Source of the DNA: Lingula anatina
Lineage: Eukaryota > Brachiopoda > Lingulata > Lingulida > Lingulidae
Direction of reading: 5' to 3'
Length of the DNA stretch: 64,000 nucleotides
Assembly (NCBI RefSeq): GCF_001039355.2
Contig: NW_019774491.1
Span: 266,630-330,629 of the forward strand
Each line of letters starts with the position of its first letter. Positions within the stretch are counted from its first letter, which is position 1. Below the pieces are notes generated by a model. The model did no database searches, had not been told where the DNA came from, and worked only from the letters and a program-made list of their open reading frames with translations. Shown here in pieces: positions 1-11,781 of the stretch. Made by a program: the position numbers and the translations under genes.

Positions 1-104
1 CAAACACACACATGCACACACATTTTAACACACTTGAATTCACAAATACACACATCAAACTGCTTACACACACACATACATGAGAGTTTTGTTTTCCCAA
101 GTAC

Positions 105-3100
105 CTTTAGTGAGTCTGGTCACCTCACTGGTATCTGTGTTGATGACCACAGCTTCCTGGAAATATGACAGAACTCAATATTAAAGTATTAATCATCAAG
201 TCATGGCCCAAAGAGATCTCCAGAGTTAATTATCATCAATATGTTAAACAACTCACATTTGAAGTCAGAAGTAAAAATCTAAAACAATGTGCCATGAATA
301 ATGCGGGGATGGCTGCCATCTTGGCAGTAAATGAGTAGACCATTTTTAGATTGTTAAAATTGAAATAAAAACCTTTAACAAAAAGCCAATAATTATGTCC
401 ATTTACTGAGGTATGAAAGCATTGTGCTCTAAGCCTAGTACTGTAAAAAGATCGGAAGAATTGGATTCACTCAGGCAGAGATAAAAATTTTAAGTCTTAC
501 ACATTTGCTCCTCCACTCTGTATCAATAACAACTCTTATATTGTCATCAGACCAGCATCTCTCTGGCAGCAGCAGTGAGTATAACCCTGGGAATTCATCA
601 CCTGAAATAAATAACTAAAAAATTGAAAAATATGAAACATATAAATATTTCAGTATACTTCGCACCTTGCACACTTTGTAACATAACAATATTTTTTAAT
701 TACACAAGGTTATAAGTAAGCTCATCTTCACAAGTTCTAGTTCATGCCAATGATAAAGAAGAAAATTGATCAAAAAGATCTGCTTGAGGTTAGGGGGTCT
801 ATTGCTTGGCCTTCTCCACCACTGGAAGCTTAGAAGAACTACATTTAAAAACATCTGATGTAAATTATACCTTCTCTTCTGTTATAATAGAAGTAAACAC
901 TAGTTGAAGAAAGAAGACAAAAAACGTACACAACATACTTTCTTTGCAGATTTTGTGTATCATCCTAATATCAATTAAACATTCTTTTTGTAATGTCTTT
1001 AATATCAAATGGTATTCAAACCATAAGATTAATTCAATTACTTGCAATCTAAATTAACTTGCAAAATAAATGTCATCATCATTAGCACTAAATCTGAAAT
1101 GCAATTTGTTATTTTTAGGTTCAATGTTAACAACACCATTCAAATGAGCATATATACAAAAACCCTCTCAGCAACTCACCATTTATTGTATCCACAATGT
1201 TCACAACTGTTTTAGTCTGCTTTTCAAGCCAATTGTACTAAAAGTGAAGATTTATAAAAATGATTAGGATGCATTCTATGCTTAAAAACCACACCCACTT
1301 TAATTATTATGTTTCTGGTCACTTTAATGAATTCAACCAAAAAATCAACCCCAAAAACCAAGTTTTAATACATAACCAAGGTGTTCAGCCTCCTTGACAT
1401 AACATAGCAAACATTACGAACATATAAATTTGCATACTCTCTACTGACTCACCATTTCAAGAGTAGAACATTGTCTGTGTGGGCCTCCTGCTTTGTTCTT
1501 TAAATATATAAGCTTGGACATATCAGGACTGAAGCGTGGACTGCGTACGGCAGCATCCATTGTACTGATGGCCACTGAAGTACACAAATTGCACTAACAG
1601 ACTATGACCCATGACCTTTCTGTTTCAGTATACCACATGTTATAACTCACCAGGACTAGTGTACTACACTGGCAATAGGCGCCACCTGATTTGTTAGCTA
1701 AGTAAGCCAGCTTGGTCATGTTGGGAGACAATCGAGGACTACGTGCTGCATCATCATTTGTGGGACTAATGGCAACTGAAGCATACAAACTTAAAGGGAT
1801 AACAACACATATGAGATTAAAAATCCCACAATAAACAGATTGAAACAACATTATTTCATATCATACGCATTATAATTAATCCAATTTTACTACCAAAACA
1901 GAGATTTTCACAATTATCCTGAAATCTGTGGTTGCCATTGGACCATGTGTACCTTCAAAGATGGCTACCTTCTGTAATAATCTCTTAAGATCTCTCAAAA
2001 TGAAGAGTTGTTATCCCTTTGGTTTGCAGCACAATGGACTGTTAAGGTTTAACTATTTCTGATCAGTTCACTGCCATAATGACCCTGACCCATAATGACA
2101 AGATTTCATGAACACAATGTGAGCTAGCTAAACTGGGTTTAGGAGCAGATGCAGGCCAGCTTCTTTCTTTCCAAAATTCCAAACTTATATTCACAATCTT
2201 ACTGCAACCTTGGATTTTAGCTTTTATTTTTCCCTATGATTTTGTAAAAAATTGTAATTTTCTCAAAAAAAAAACTTTTGTTTACTGCATTTTGTAGAGC
2301 TTGTAAAGCATTAAAGTGAAGGTGGTTTCCCTTTTTTGTTTGCCATACAAATGCGCTTACTCCTGCTGCATGTACAAACCCTGAGGCAGTGCTGCCTCTC
2401 TGATCCTCTAATTAACACATCTTTTAGTTTTATTTACTTCTATTGATAAAAAGACCATTGAAGTTACCTCTGTGCTGCATAGCCCATTTTATTACTGTAA
2501 AATTTCTACAAATGTGGAGTTTGCTGCTGACTCTAGTGCCCAAATTATACACTGGTAGATATTTAGTAGTAATAGTATAGGATGATTAGATAAAAATAAT
2601 TAACATAACTCAGACTTTTAATGGATATGAAATGAAAATAAAGCTTTTCTGAAAAATATGTAAAAGATAAAAAATGCGCTGTCAAATATGCTACATGTAA
2701 AATTGCCTATGTAAATATTTTCCCAGAGAATTAACTTCTTGCCTCTGTACATTTGAAACCAATATGGCCAGATGCCTGTGTGACATTGATTTAACACAAG
2801 TCTAAAGCCCTGACCTAATGTACACCTAAATTAAAGCTTAAATTGCACTATTAGTCACTGAATTCTTCTGCATCTAAATTGACCAAAAAAAAGAAACATA
2901 GATTTCCCATGGGACTGAAGCCTAGTTAAAACTTTCTACATTCCCACTGCAATATTACAGGATGGAAGCTAATATGGGCAGGCACCTGTGAGACACTGAT
3001 TTCCCACGGGTCTAAAGCCTAGTTAACACTTTCTACATGCCCAGTATATACACGTAATCAAAATTTCACAGTGATTTACACTGGTATCATTAACCTATTA

Positions 3101-6100
3101 TTAAGTATTAATGCTGAAAATGTTTAGTGGACTTTCATTATTAAATTGGTTGTCTGTCATTTTTAGGTTGTTTTAATGTCACCTTTTCTATCAGTTTTTA
3201 CATTTGTCTGCCCATTTGAAAGCTTTGCTGCCTTTTTATAAAAATTATGTCAGCATTTCAATATTTTTTACAGAAATACATGTAAATACTATTGTGATAT
3301 ATTAATATAATTTCTCTTCCACTCTGCAATCACAGCTGTCCATGGCCAGTAGACCTTCTATGGATGTCCATGTAGGTCACGTATAATACCTTCTATGTTC
3401 TGGTTCCTACAACCTATCCTCATTATCAGTGGTAACATATACTTTTGTTAACATCAGTATTGTGACATATAAGATTACCATAAACTTTTCATTTTTCACA
3501 CTAAAGCTATACTAAATGAAACTCTTGGTCACTCTATGACCTTTCTCAATGTGTGTTACTAATTGTTAGTATAGCTTTAATTTACTGTAGAAAGTAAAAA
3601 GTTCAATCTGATAAATAATCAACAGATGAACTTCCATCAGACCATCTGTATTGTGACATATTTTTTTCAGAGTTCAATGTCAGCAGTATTTACTATAAGC
3701 TCTGGAATGTCTTCACTTTGCCACTTTTCTCTGCCACCACCAGGTGGCCAGCCGGGTTGATGGCTAATGATGATGGATAGACCAGCCCATCATCCTTAGT
3801 GGCAATGTATCTGATAAACTCTCCATGTGGACTCAGTGCCACTATTCTGTTGTTATCCCAGTCAGCAATGAAGATATGACCATAGCTGTCTGTGCACACT
3901 CCACATGGTGTCCTCAGCTGACCATCACCACTGCCATATGTGCCATACTGGTACAGTTGATCACCAGTAGGTGACAACACAAGTACACAGTCATTGCCAC
4001 AGTCTGATATCACAATGTTATCATTCACATTGTTCACTGTGATGTACTCTGGGTATTTACACATACTGAGTGGAATAGTGTTCAGGTGGTGTCCACTGTC
4101 TGCATGGAATGTAAAGATGGATTTCCTCTCTCTGTCACACACCATCACATGACCTTGTCTGTTTACTGTAATACCTGATGGCATCTCCAGTTGGCCCTGA
4201 CCCATGGTTGTCACCTGCTGACCTTTGGTGGAGAACACTTTGACACAGCTGTCATCCCGTGATGTTATATACATTTCACCAGTCTGTGACACAGCCACAT
4301 CAAATGGTCTGCTTATTTTAATCTTATACTTGAACTCTCCAGCATGTGTGAACATTTTTGTTTTGTCATCTCCATAATCCACTACAAACACTCCTTCCTC
4401 ATCTATGGCCAACCCAGATATGTACATTGCTCTGTCATCTTTCAGCTTAGGACTAAAATAATGTAGACACTTTGCCTTCTGTAAGAAAACAGGAGGATGT
4501 GGTGCTGATCTTGGATTTGTTCCCTCTCTGGCTAATGGAGGTTGTGACCGTACAGTCAATTGTCCTAACATGGCTTCCAGTCCGGCAGTAGATATCTTAC
4601 CAGGGTTGTATGATATCTCTGCTGCTGTGTCTAGAAATGGGGCAGGTGTTTTCTCCATCACTGCAAGTCTCTCTATCAAGGATTTTGCGTGAACCATTAT
4701 ATCAGAGTCAGTGCCATTAGTGATAAGTTCCTGGGCAAAATAACAGGCACTGTGCAAGGAGGCACTGTGGAGTTCAAGGTTGCCCCTGTTTGCCTCCTGC
4801 TTTTTGCTGTTGTCATAATGAGAATTCACCTCTGATATCAGAGTCTCTTCCCTTTGATCAATAAATTTGCGCATACTCTGAGCTTGTTTTCTGATATTTT
4901 TGATGGTGGCTATCCTGATGTCAGAGTCCTCTGTTTCATTGGTTGTTTTCATGGCAACTGACTCTTTAAACCTGCTTGTTTTCATGGTTTTCACAAGGGC
5001 AGCTTTAATTTTATCTCTACTGCTTTTTGCAACTTGCTCAACTGATGAAATACGATGTCCGCCATGTTCTGTTGCTATACACTCACCACATATAACTGTA
5101 TCATCATCTTCACAGTAATATTTTAACCTATTATTAGCATGTTTCTCACAACTGATGGCCATTTCTGCTACATGTTCATTGGCCTGTTTCTCTTCCAATG
5201 TCCGTCTATCTTGTTTCTGGGTTATGATATCTTTGGCCTTGCTAAACACAAAATTCTTTTTCAGTTGTTTAAGTCCACCAGCTGGAAACTGGATCTCTTC
5301 TCTACAAATGGGACACAGAAATGCCCTATTTGGGGTCAGCGTTTCCTTGGCATGGTTGGATATACAACCATAGCAAAATGTATGGTAGCAAGGCAGCACA
5401 CGGGGGTCCTCATACTCCCCCAAACAGATGCTACATGTCAAGGGATTATCTGTGAAAGCTGCTGCTAGTGCTTCTGCCATGTCTAACTGTCTCTTTGTTA
5501 GTTTACAAAGGATGATTGAGCTCGTTTTGTTACCTTTGGTATTGACTTACTTGGTCTAATAATTGTCAAAAATGCTTAATTTTCTCTCCACTTCCAAAGC
5601 ATGCAGCTTTGATCAACAGAGATTACAATTACATGCTACCACTTATTAGTACTGTGTGTATCCCTTAACTGGCTTACTGTCATATTTATCGCAACTGTTT
5701 TAAAATAATCCTTGAAACATATCTCCTGTTTCTTCCTGTCCCTTTAAGAACTGCTTAATGACAGAGAAAAATATGGGGTCTGTTTTTTACCTGATGCTGA
5801 CCTAACCAAAGCAACTGCCAGGTTATAAAGCAGTTTTTGTTGTCTGGTGGCACAGTTGTATTGTACTTATTCTTAGCTCATTAAAAAAAAATAAAGCCAT
5901 GTATGTCTTGCTTTGTGTGAAAGAAACCTCCCCAGTTAAAATGACTGAATGACTGGCACTTGTATTACAGAGTGATTTTGTAAAGGTTTATTTTTCTTTT
6001 TGTATCGTTCTTAAAAATGATTTTGTAAAGGTTTATTTTTCTTTTTGTATCATTCTTAAACATAATACTTGCTTTATGCAGTGTATAATTTTTCCTCTGC

Positions 6101-9100
6101 TTCATTGTTCTACTTGAAGTGAAGAGAGTTGTGCTGACTGCTTATTAGCACCACCAGGGAGTATGGTTTTTGTCTCGGTCCGTCTTGTAAGGCTCCGCAT
6201 TATGGTGCCAGAAACAAGTCACCATTATCACTTCTCCTCCTAGACCGCAAAGGCCTGTGTTCCCATCTCTGGGATCAGGTCACATATAATTTTAACTCGA
6301 ACCCCGTTTTTCTCAGTCTGTGCATTGGCCTGAGCGTGGCACTCGTTGAAATGCACCATTGTCAAAAATTTTTAACATTAAATGCTAAATATCTCCCAAA
6401 ATGAGGGAATTACTTGTATGGGAAAAGTTAGTTAAGAAGTCTGACCGAAAGTCATGTGAAGATTCCAAATATGACAAAATTTGCTAAAAATGGGAATTTA
6501 ACAAAAAAATATTTGTTTGTGCCAATTTTCAGAAACTACACATACCTAAGCTCTAATATTAAAGTGAAGGGCTACAATTAGGGACTCCTTTATCTTCAGG
6601 AGTTTGGTGTCAATCAGTGCATTTTCACGGGAGAAGCAGCCATAAGAACCTGGAACTGAAAACTCTCTATTCTGGAACCATAAATGCTAGAGACCTCTGG
6701 TTTATTTATTCTTTCTTTATTTTTTATTTTATTGTAATTTTCTACAAAATAAAATTGAAAACTTTTGTTTATTGCATTTTGTAGAGATAATCAAGCACAA
6801 CACTGGAAGTGTTGTCCCTTTTTTTGTTTTTCATACATATGTGCTTACTCCAGCTGGTGGTACAATACATGGAGGTGGTATGTCTAGTTTTATTTAAGTT
6901 TCCAACAAGTATCATAATTGTTAGCATGTCTTCATTGAACAGTCTTCATTCAAACTGATCACTGATAAGTGTGTAAAAATGAATATTTAAAAATGAAGAA
7001 GCTGGCATGCATTGTACATGATGCTCTGGGTACCACCAGACATCTTGAAGAACAATCATACTGAATATAAAAACTTCCAATTCATTTCTATAGAATAGTC
7101 TTAATGTATTCAATTTAGATAGAAAACATCATAACACATGTTGTTTTAATTTATACTAATCGTGTCATTTTGAAACAAAATCATCTACCAACTGAGTATA
7201 ATGATATCTAACTTACAGTGTTTAGTTGTTCAGTACAAGTGAAACCATGATTTAGCCAATATCATTACTTCTTTGATTTTACATTATGGTTCCAAGCAAA
7301 ACATATTTTGTTTTGAAATAACTACTTACCACAAGTTGCAGTCTGTAAATCCAGATAATATATGGCACTCCTGAAACAGAGCACAAAACCATTCATTCAA
7401 TCAATGGAAATATCAACCAAATTAAAAATCTGTATCTGGTTATTTTCAAACCTGTCCTTTATACAATTATTTTAGACTTTAGCCCTTATTTTAATGTTTC
7501 AGCATTAATATATTTTGGAGTAAAACCACTATTAACTGGTTATACATAATAATTCAAGTAAATAAATCAATAAAAAAATCAATAAATAAATCAATAAATT
7601 AATCAATAAAATACACACAAACAAGTAAATAAATAATATTTACTTTCTTATAGGGCAGTACATAATCCCCAGTCGGTATGGATTGTGTTCAACTCCAACA
7701 AATACAATGCCAGCGTCATCAGGAGCCCAAACAGCCTGGAAAATACAACTTTCCAGGTAAAAGAAAACACATATATTGAATGGATGAATAAGAAAATCCA
7801 ATTTTGAATAAGTTGTATAATGAACACCCCTGAAACATTTGAATATCACAAAGAAAAACAAAAACACTGAAATCTCCTGTATCCACATTGAGGAAGAACT
7901 TACCTGTCCTGGGGAGACATTGTCTGGTATGTTTTCTAAAACACTGATATCCCCTGTATCCACATTGAGGAAGAACTTACCTGTCCTGGGGAGACATTGT
8001 CAGGTATGTTTTCTAAAACACTGATATCCCCTGTATCCACATTGAGGACACACAGAACTGGGTGGTGTTTGCCAACCAGAAGCTCTCCCCATTCATCTTT
8101 GTACACAAATTGATCTCCCTGGAATAAACAAATAACGACCATTATGATTATGCAAGTCTGGGACAGAGGACATGCAAGTTAGTGAAAGAGCATTATATTT
8201 AGTTTAGTTTAATTTGGCAAATTGCATGGATGTGAGCCAGCAGACAGATAAATTGCCAGGAAATGAACTTATAAAGGTGAACACACTGTCACACACATAT
8301 GATCTAAATATTTCATTTCAAAGATCTAGAATGTAAATCATGTTTAAAGAAATGCTTTAGTCTAGTAAGACTCACATAACCATATAGATATTATACAATA
8401 TACCACTAAACAATTAAATTTGTATAACTAAATTGTTTTTAAATTAAAATATATCTGTTAGTATAATGTAATACATTTGTAATATATCTATTGTTGTTAT
8501 ATTATCTATTTTTCTTGTCTTAAATGGCTGAAATTTTCAGCTTATGTGTCATATTCTCACCTTAATAGCTTCTTCCGAATCTTTCCCCTTTGAATCCTCT
8601 GCCTGTTCATCCTTCAGTTTCTTTGGTTTATTGTCAAAATAGGAAGCTGTCTTGGGCTGCTTCTTCTCAGCCACATACAGCAAGTGTCCCTTAGAGGCAG
8701 ACCACTCAAAACAACCAAATGTGGCTGAAATGTAAATATACAATGTGGATTTATACTAATGAAGTTTGATGGTATAAACATGAAGAAATAAAATACTGGT
8801 GTCTGTATTCAGAGAAAACTGCCAAGGCAAGATGAATGAAAATACAAAGGTACATACACAATTATAAGCACAAAAAATTCAAAATATTACTGTTACAGTA
8901 ACAAATCTCTAATATCTGTAATATCTCTATAATGTTATTTCATGAAAATTCAATAAGAAATCAGAACTCCGTAAGAAAGTGAAGACCCTGATGCACAACA
9001 TCATCAGATTTTCCTACCGTCATTTTCATAAATCTTTCCATGCTTCTCCTGAGCATCCACATCAATGTTTGTCAACTTTTGATACTTGTTCCAGATCTGA

Positions 9101-10735
9101 AATTATACAAATGGTTAAATCTGCAAAAATATAAATTCTTTATAAGTCAGACATAAGAAACAGTACATAAACTCTGAGCTATTTATACAGGGCATTTAAA
9201 TGTACCTAAAAGCAGGTTTTGCACTAAATTTTAAATTTCAGGCTTATACTAAGCTCTAAATGAAAATATGGGGACCATTTTTGAGTCAATAGAAATGACA
9301 GTGTTAGAAGGTAGAGCTCACTTTCCATAAATGAAACAAGAACACTTGAAGATGCACCATTTGAAACCTTGTAGTAAATAATATCTTTCTCAATAATAAA
9401 TAGCTCAATTCATATAAGTAAATATAAAGTAAACAGAAAATGATAGATGAAAGCATGAAATTACAATAATGATGAAAGAGATGAATTAGCTAAAAATACT
9501 ACAGATAAGATCAATTTCTCTCATTTTCCCAAAGCAGGAGACATACCTCCATGTACTGTTTATCCTTCCCATCTTTGTCTTTGACACTTCTCACTACACC
9601 TCTAAACTTTCCAGAAGGTGCTTCCTTACTGTAAATTCTGAAAATGTAGAAAAGCTGAAATTTAAATTTGCAACTTAAATGTTGGCAAAAGAGGTTTTAA
9701 GTGGTGGTCTGGAACTTGCCAAAGCCCTGCCTAATCATTGCAGGTGACACCGAATCTTGCCACGTTGCAGAAGGAAGTTCTCTCACTAAAAATAATGGGC
9801 ACTTTTGCTGTATCCCTTCCACCACCATATAAGCCTGTGATATTCATATTTTTTCTCAATTAATTTGTGTGGTGATTTTAAGCAATGTCTGTGCTAATCA
9901 AACAAATTAGTTTAGCAATGTATTTACTTATTTTAAGATGTTTTTCTCATTAAACTCAATTCCTGCCAAATATTATGAGAGTCAAGTTATCACTGGTGTG
10001 TTATTTCATTTGTCAAAGAACTTGCAGTTTTATAAAAAAAAAATAAGTTAGTAAATTGCTGAACTAATGTATCTGAATAGCAAAGACATTCAGCATCACC
10101 ACATAACTTAACATTAAAAAGTAGAGAGTTACAGGGTGGAGTTGGAGGATTATGCAAAAATTTTAAATAATGCTTAACTCATACACAAAAACAATAATTA
10201 TGCAATTTACATACTCCTTAGAAACATCTATGGGATCAGAGTCAAGTAAAACTTCTAGTCCCCTCTCCGTTTTTGCCAGGGTCTGCTGGCGAGCAAACTT
10301 GACCTTCTCATTGCGTTCTAGATCTCTCTGCGACCACTCAGAGTATACTGAGCGAATGAGGCCTGCCTTGGGAGGAGCTTTGCTAAATCGCCCGAGAGAG
10401 AGACAGGGAATCTTGGCAAGATCATGGTAGATTTGAACTGCATCTTCCACCTGAAGTGTTAGAGCATTGGATCAAATATGGGAAATTGATAGCATTATTG
10501 AAATATACAGTACATATAATCAATCATGAACACCTTTTTAAATAGTCAAATATCATTAAATTTAACAATCAAAATTTAACATGCATATCAGATGAAAACT
10601 GTGCATTTTACATTCTTCTCTAGGTAATGCCTGCAAAGACAGTACCAGCATACATGTTATTATCAAATACAAATGCTTCTATGCCTATGGCAATTTTATT
10701 AAACCGATTTAAAAATACTTTTTACAGATTTTAAC

Positions 10736-10775
<40 letters not shown>

Positions 10776-11091
10776 TTGGTAGACGAGCGTATATTCTGAA
10801 GTCATGTTATGTGGTTTTAGGGTTCAATGAAAAAGCAAGGTGACAACCAAACATAAACCCAAGCCTTTTATTTCAATTTGGTACAACTCCACAAGCTAGG
10901 CGATATAATTTTTTATCAAAACCATCTAAAAATAAGAGTATCTGTCAGTGATGTACTGCACATCCACCTGCATCTTACCACCGTCGAAAAGTACTTTGCT
11001 GTGTGGCGAATCATCGACAAATATGTCACTATACACAAGTTATCATACAATTTATAAAGCAAAATAGACCAACACTTTTCACCTTGTCCAT
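105..11091 (-). CDS. APEH: Acylaminoacyl-peptide hydrolase (APEH), N-terminal and propeller exons, 3' part outside window
   Basis: APEH is a cytosolic serine peptidase of the prolyl-oligopeptidase family that removes N-acetylated residues from blocked peptides. Coding exons, in transcript order: 11083-11091, 10215-10450, 9547-9637, 9018-9096, 8561-8724, 7981-8118, 7644-7735, 7330-7370, then either 1651-1775 or 1453-1574, then 1180-1237, 501-601 and 105-156. They give about 395 residues, against about 730 in mammals; the catalytic alpha/beta-hydrolase domain lies left of the window. Matches to the animal family include SEWSQRDLERNEKVKFARQ, CFEWSASKGHLLYVAEKKQP, PVLCVLNVDTGDISVLE, NVSPGQ/AVWAPDDAGIVFVG and RSPRLSPNMTKLAYL. 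The first coding exon is inferred to encode only MDK before its donor; it is the least certain exon. Phases agree throughout. The intron 1776-7329 carries a TRIM gene. Confidence 0.9.
1453..1574 (-). CDS. APEH: APEH alternative exon 9b
   Basis: This is a second version of the preceding APEH exon. It encodes 40 residues plus a split codon (VAISTMDAAVRSPRFSPDMS, then SKLIYLKNKAGGPHRQCSTL). It has its own acceptor (TACTTCAG) and donor (GTGAGTC) and the same phases as exon 9a, from which it is separated by only 76 bp. See the finding on mutually exclusive use. Confidence 0.8.
1651..1775 (-). CDS. APEH: APEH alternative exon 9a
   Basis: This exon encodes 41 residues plus a split codon (VAISPTNDDAARSPRLSPNM, then TKLAYLANKSGGAYCQCSTL). 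It sits between acceptor GCTTCAG and donor GTGAGTT. It corresponds to the SSPRLSPDQCRIVYL propeller blade of vertebrate APEH. Exons 9a and 9b share AISP/T, AARSPR-SP, KL-YL, K-GG and QCSTL, so they arose by tandem exon duplication. Confidence 0.85.
2251..2375. repeat. Direct repeat, left of TRIM gene
   Basis: This stretch is similar, in the same orientation, to 6731-6866. Both run from ATTGTAATTTTCT through CTTTTGTTTA(C/T)TGCATTTT to GTGCTTACTCC or its near match. The pair brackets the intronless TRIM gene. Confidence 0.6.
2745..3045. repeat. Cluster of diverged tandem repeat units
   Basis: Three related stretches of roughly 60-110 bp share the words 'cctgtg-gacactgattt', 'gggtctaaagcctagttaa' and 'actttctaca'. 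They lie downstream of the TRIM gene, inside the APEH intron. No coding potential was seen. Confidence 0.5.
3693..5480 (-). CDS. TRIM-NHL protein (RING, B-box, coiled coil, NHL repeats), single exon
   Basis: This is a 595-residue tripartite-motif protein of the TRIM2/TRIM3/TRIM71 architecture, a class of likely E3 ubiquitin ligases in which the NHL propeller binds RNA or protein partners. The RING has a full C3HC4 set at C16, C19, C31, H33, C36, C39, C56 and C59. A B-box2 follows at about 108-145 (CEKH...CEDDDTVICGECIATEHGGH), then a charged helical stretch at about 150-260. From about 335 to the end there are NHL-type repeats (for example MPSGITVNRQGHVMVCDRE and TPCGVCTDSYGHIFIADWDN). There is no filamin domain. 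The start is the first ATG, placed just before the RING. The gene has no introns and lies in an APEH intron on the same strand, as expected of a retrocopy or a member of the large lineage-specific TRIM-NHL expansions of invertebrates. Orthology to one vertebrate gene cannot be assigned. Confidence 0.93.
   Translation of the reverse strand: MAEALAAAFTDNPLTCSICLGEYEDPRVLPCYHTFCYGCISNHAKETLTPNRAFLCPICREEIQFPAGGLKQLKKNFVFSKAKDIITQKQDRRTLEEKQANEHVAEMAISCEKHANNRLKYYCEDDDTVICGECIATEHGGHRISSVEQVAKSSRDKIKAALVKTMKTSRFKESVAMKTTNETEDSDIRIATIKNIRKQAQSMRKFIDQREETLISEVNSHYDNSKKQEANRGNLELHSASLHSACYFAQELITNGTDSDIMVHAKSLIERLAVMEKTPAPFLDTAAEISYNPGKISTAGLEAMLGQLTVRSQPPLAREGTNPRSAPHPPVFLQKAKCLHYFSPKLKDDRAMYISGLAIDEEGVFVVDYGDDKTKMFTHAGEFKYKIKISRPFDVAVSQTGEMYITSRDDSCVKVFSTKGQQVTTMGQGQLEMPSGITVNRQGHVMVCDRERKSIFTFHADSGHHLNTIPLSMCKYPEYITVNNVNDNIVISDCGNDCVLVLSPTGDQLYQYGTYGSGDGQLRTPCGVCTDSYGHIFIADWDNNRIVALSPHGEFIRYIATKDDGLVYPSSLAINPAGHLVVAEKSGKVKTFQSL
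5973..6061. repeat. 45 bp tandem duplication
   Basis: Two nearly identical 45 bp units begin TGATTTTGTAAAGG. They differ mainly at 'tcgttc' versus 'tcattc'. They lie in the APEH intron upstream of the TRIM gene. Confidence 0.8.
6731..6866. repeat. Direct repeat, right of TRIM gene
   Basis: Partner of 2251-2375. The copies differ by small indels and substitutions, so the duplication is old. Confidence 0.6.
7861..8058. repeat. 77 bp tandem repeat spanning an APEH exon end and its donor
   Basis: About 2.5 copies of a 77 bp unit. Each complete unit contains the 3' end of APEH exon 6 (ISVLENIPDNVSPGQ) and a GTAAGT donor. Donors therefore occur after 7981 and after 7904. The proximal donor (exon end 7981) keeps the frame into exon 7. 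The second adds 77 nt and breaks it. Confidence 0.85.
10733..10774. repeat. (TTA)n microsatellite
   Basis: About 13 TTA/ATT units in the APEH intron between coding exons 1 and 2. Confidence 0.95.
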
Positions 11092-11297
11092 CTTCCTGGT
11101 ACATAAAACGCGCGTGTACTGACGGTAGTAAGTAATATAGAAATAATTAATTTTTGAACTAATGTCACTTGCAGTTGAAATTCTGAATATTATGATAGCT
11201 ATATATATATATATCATTTAAAAATGATTTGACACTCTACAATTCTTCAGTATGAGATTATTTTAATATAAGCGCTAACTCACGACTGTGGATCAAG
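11092..11297. promoter_or_regulatory. Inferred bidirectional promoter, APEH / MRPL42
   Basis: Only about 200 bp separate the two divergent start codons, so both promoters and 5' UTRs must lie here or overlap the first exons. The stretch is AT-rich with a short (TA)n run at 11200-11212 and a small GC-rich patch (CGCGCG near 11109). No single core element is convincing. Confidence 0.55.
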
Positions 11298-11695
11298 ATG
11301 GCGACTTGCACAAAATTGTCACGTTTTCTGGCTTCACCCAACTTAAATCCGTTTTGTGGGGTGATTATGTGTAGTGCCAAAAGTAAGGAGTGTATTTAAC
11401 TTGAGATTTGTCAAAAAACTTCAAATCAATCTTACGACTAGTAAATCATATGGTCAAATGTATGTACACATCTTGTTATAATGTTGATACATTCCAATTT
11501 TAAGATTATCTATTTTAAATTGTCCAAAATCTACATTATTTTCACTTTTCTTCCAGGTAATCAGCATCACTCTGCTCGCCAAAAGTCTTCTTCAGCAGAA
11601 AATGACAATAATTCAAGGTATGACATGAGAGGCTTTTATTATTTCCCTGGTCTGATTATGCGGTTAGACTGAAATGTGCAATACTGAGCAATACA

Positions 11696-11781
<86 letters not shown>

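Noticed and set aside
6120-6360. Possible tRNA- or SINE-like segment in the APEH intron
   Set aside because: The GC-richer patch lacks a recognisable cloverleaf or A/B boxes and has no visible second copy in the window.
10170-10430. Open frame on the + strand opposite APEH exon 2
   Set aside because: Antisense shadow of a conserved APEH exon; no family resemblance.
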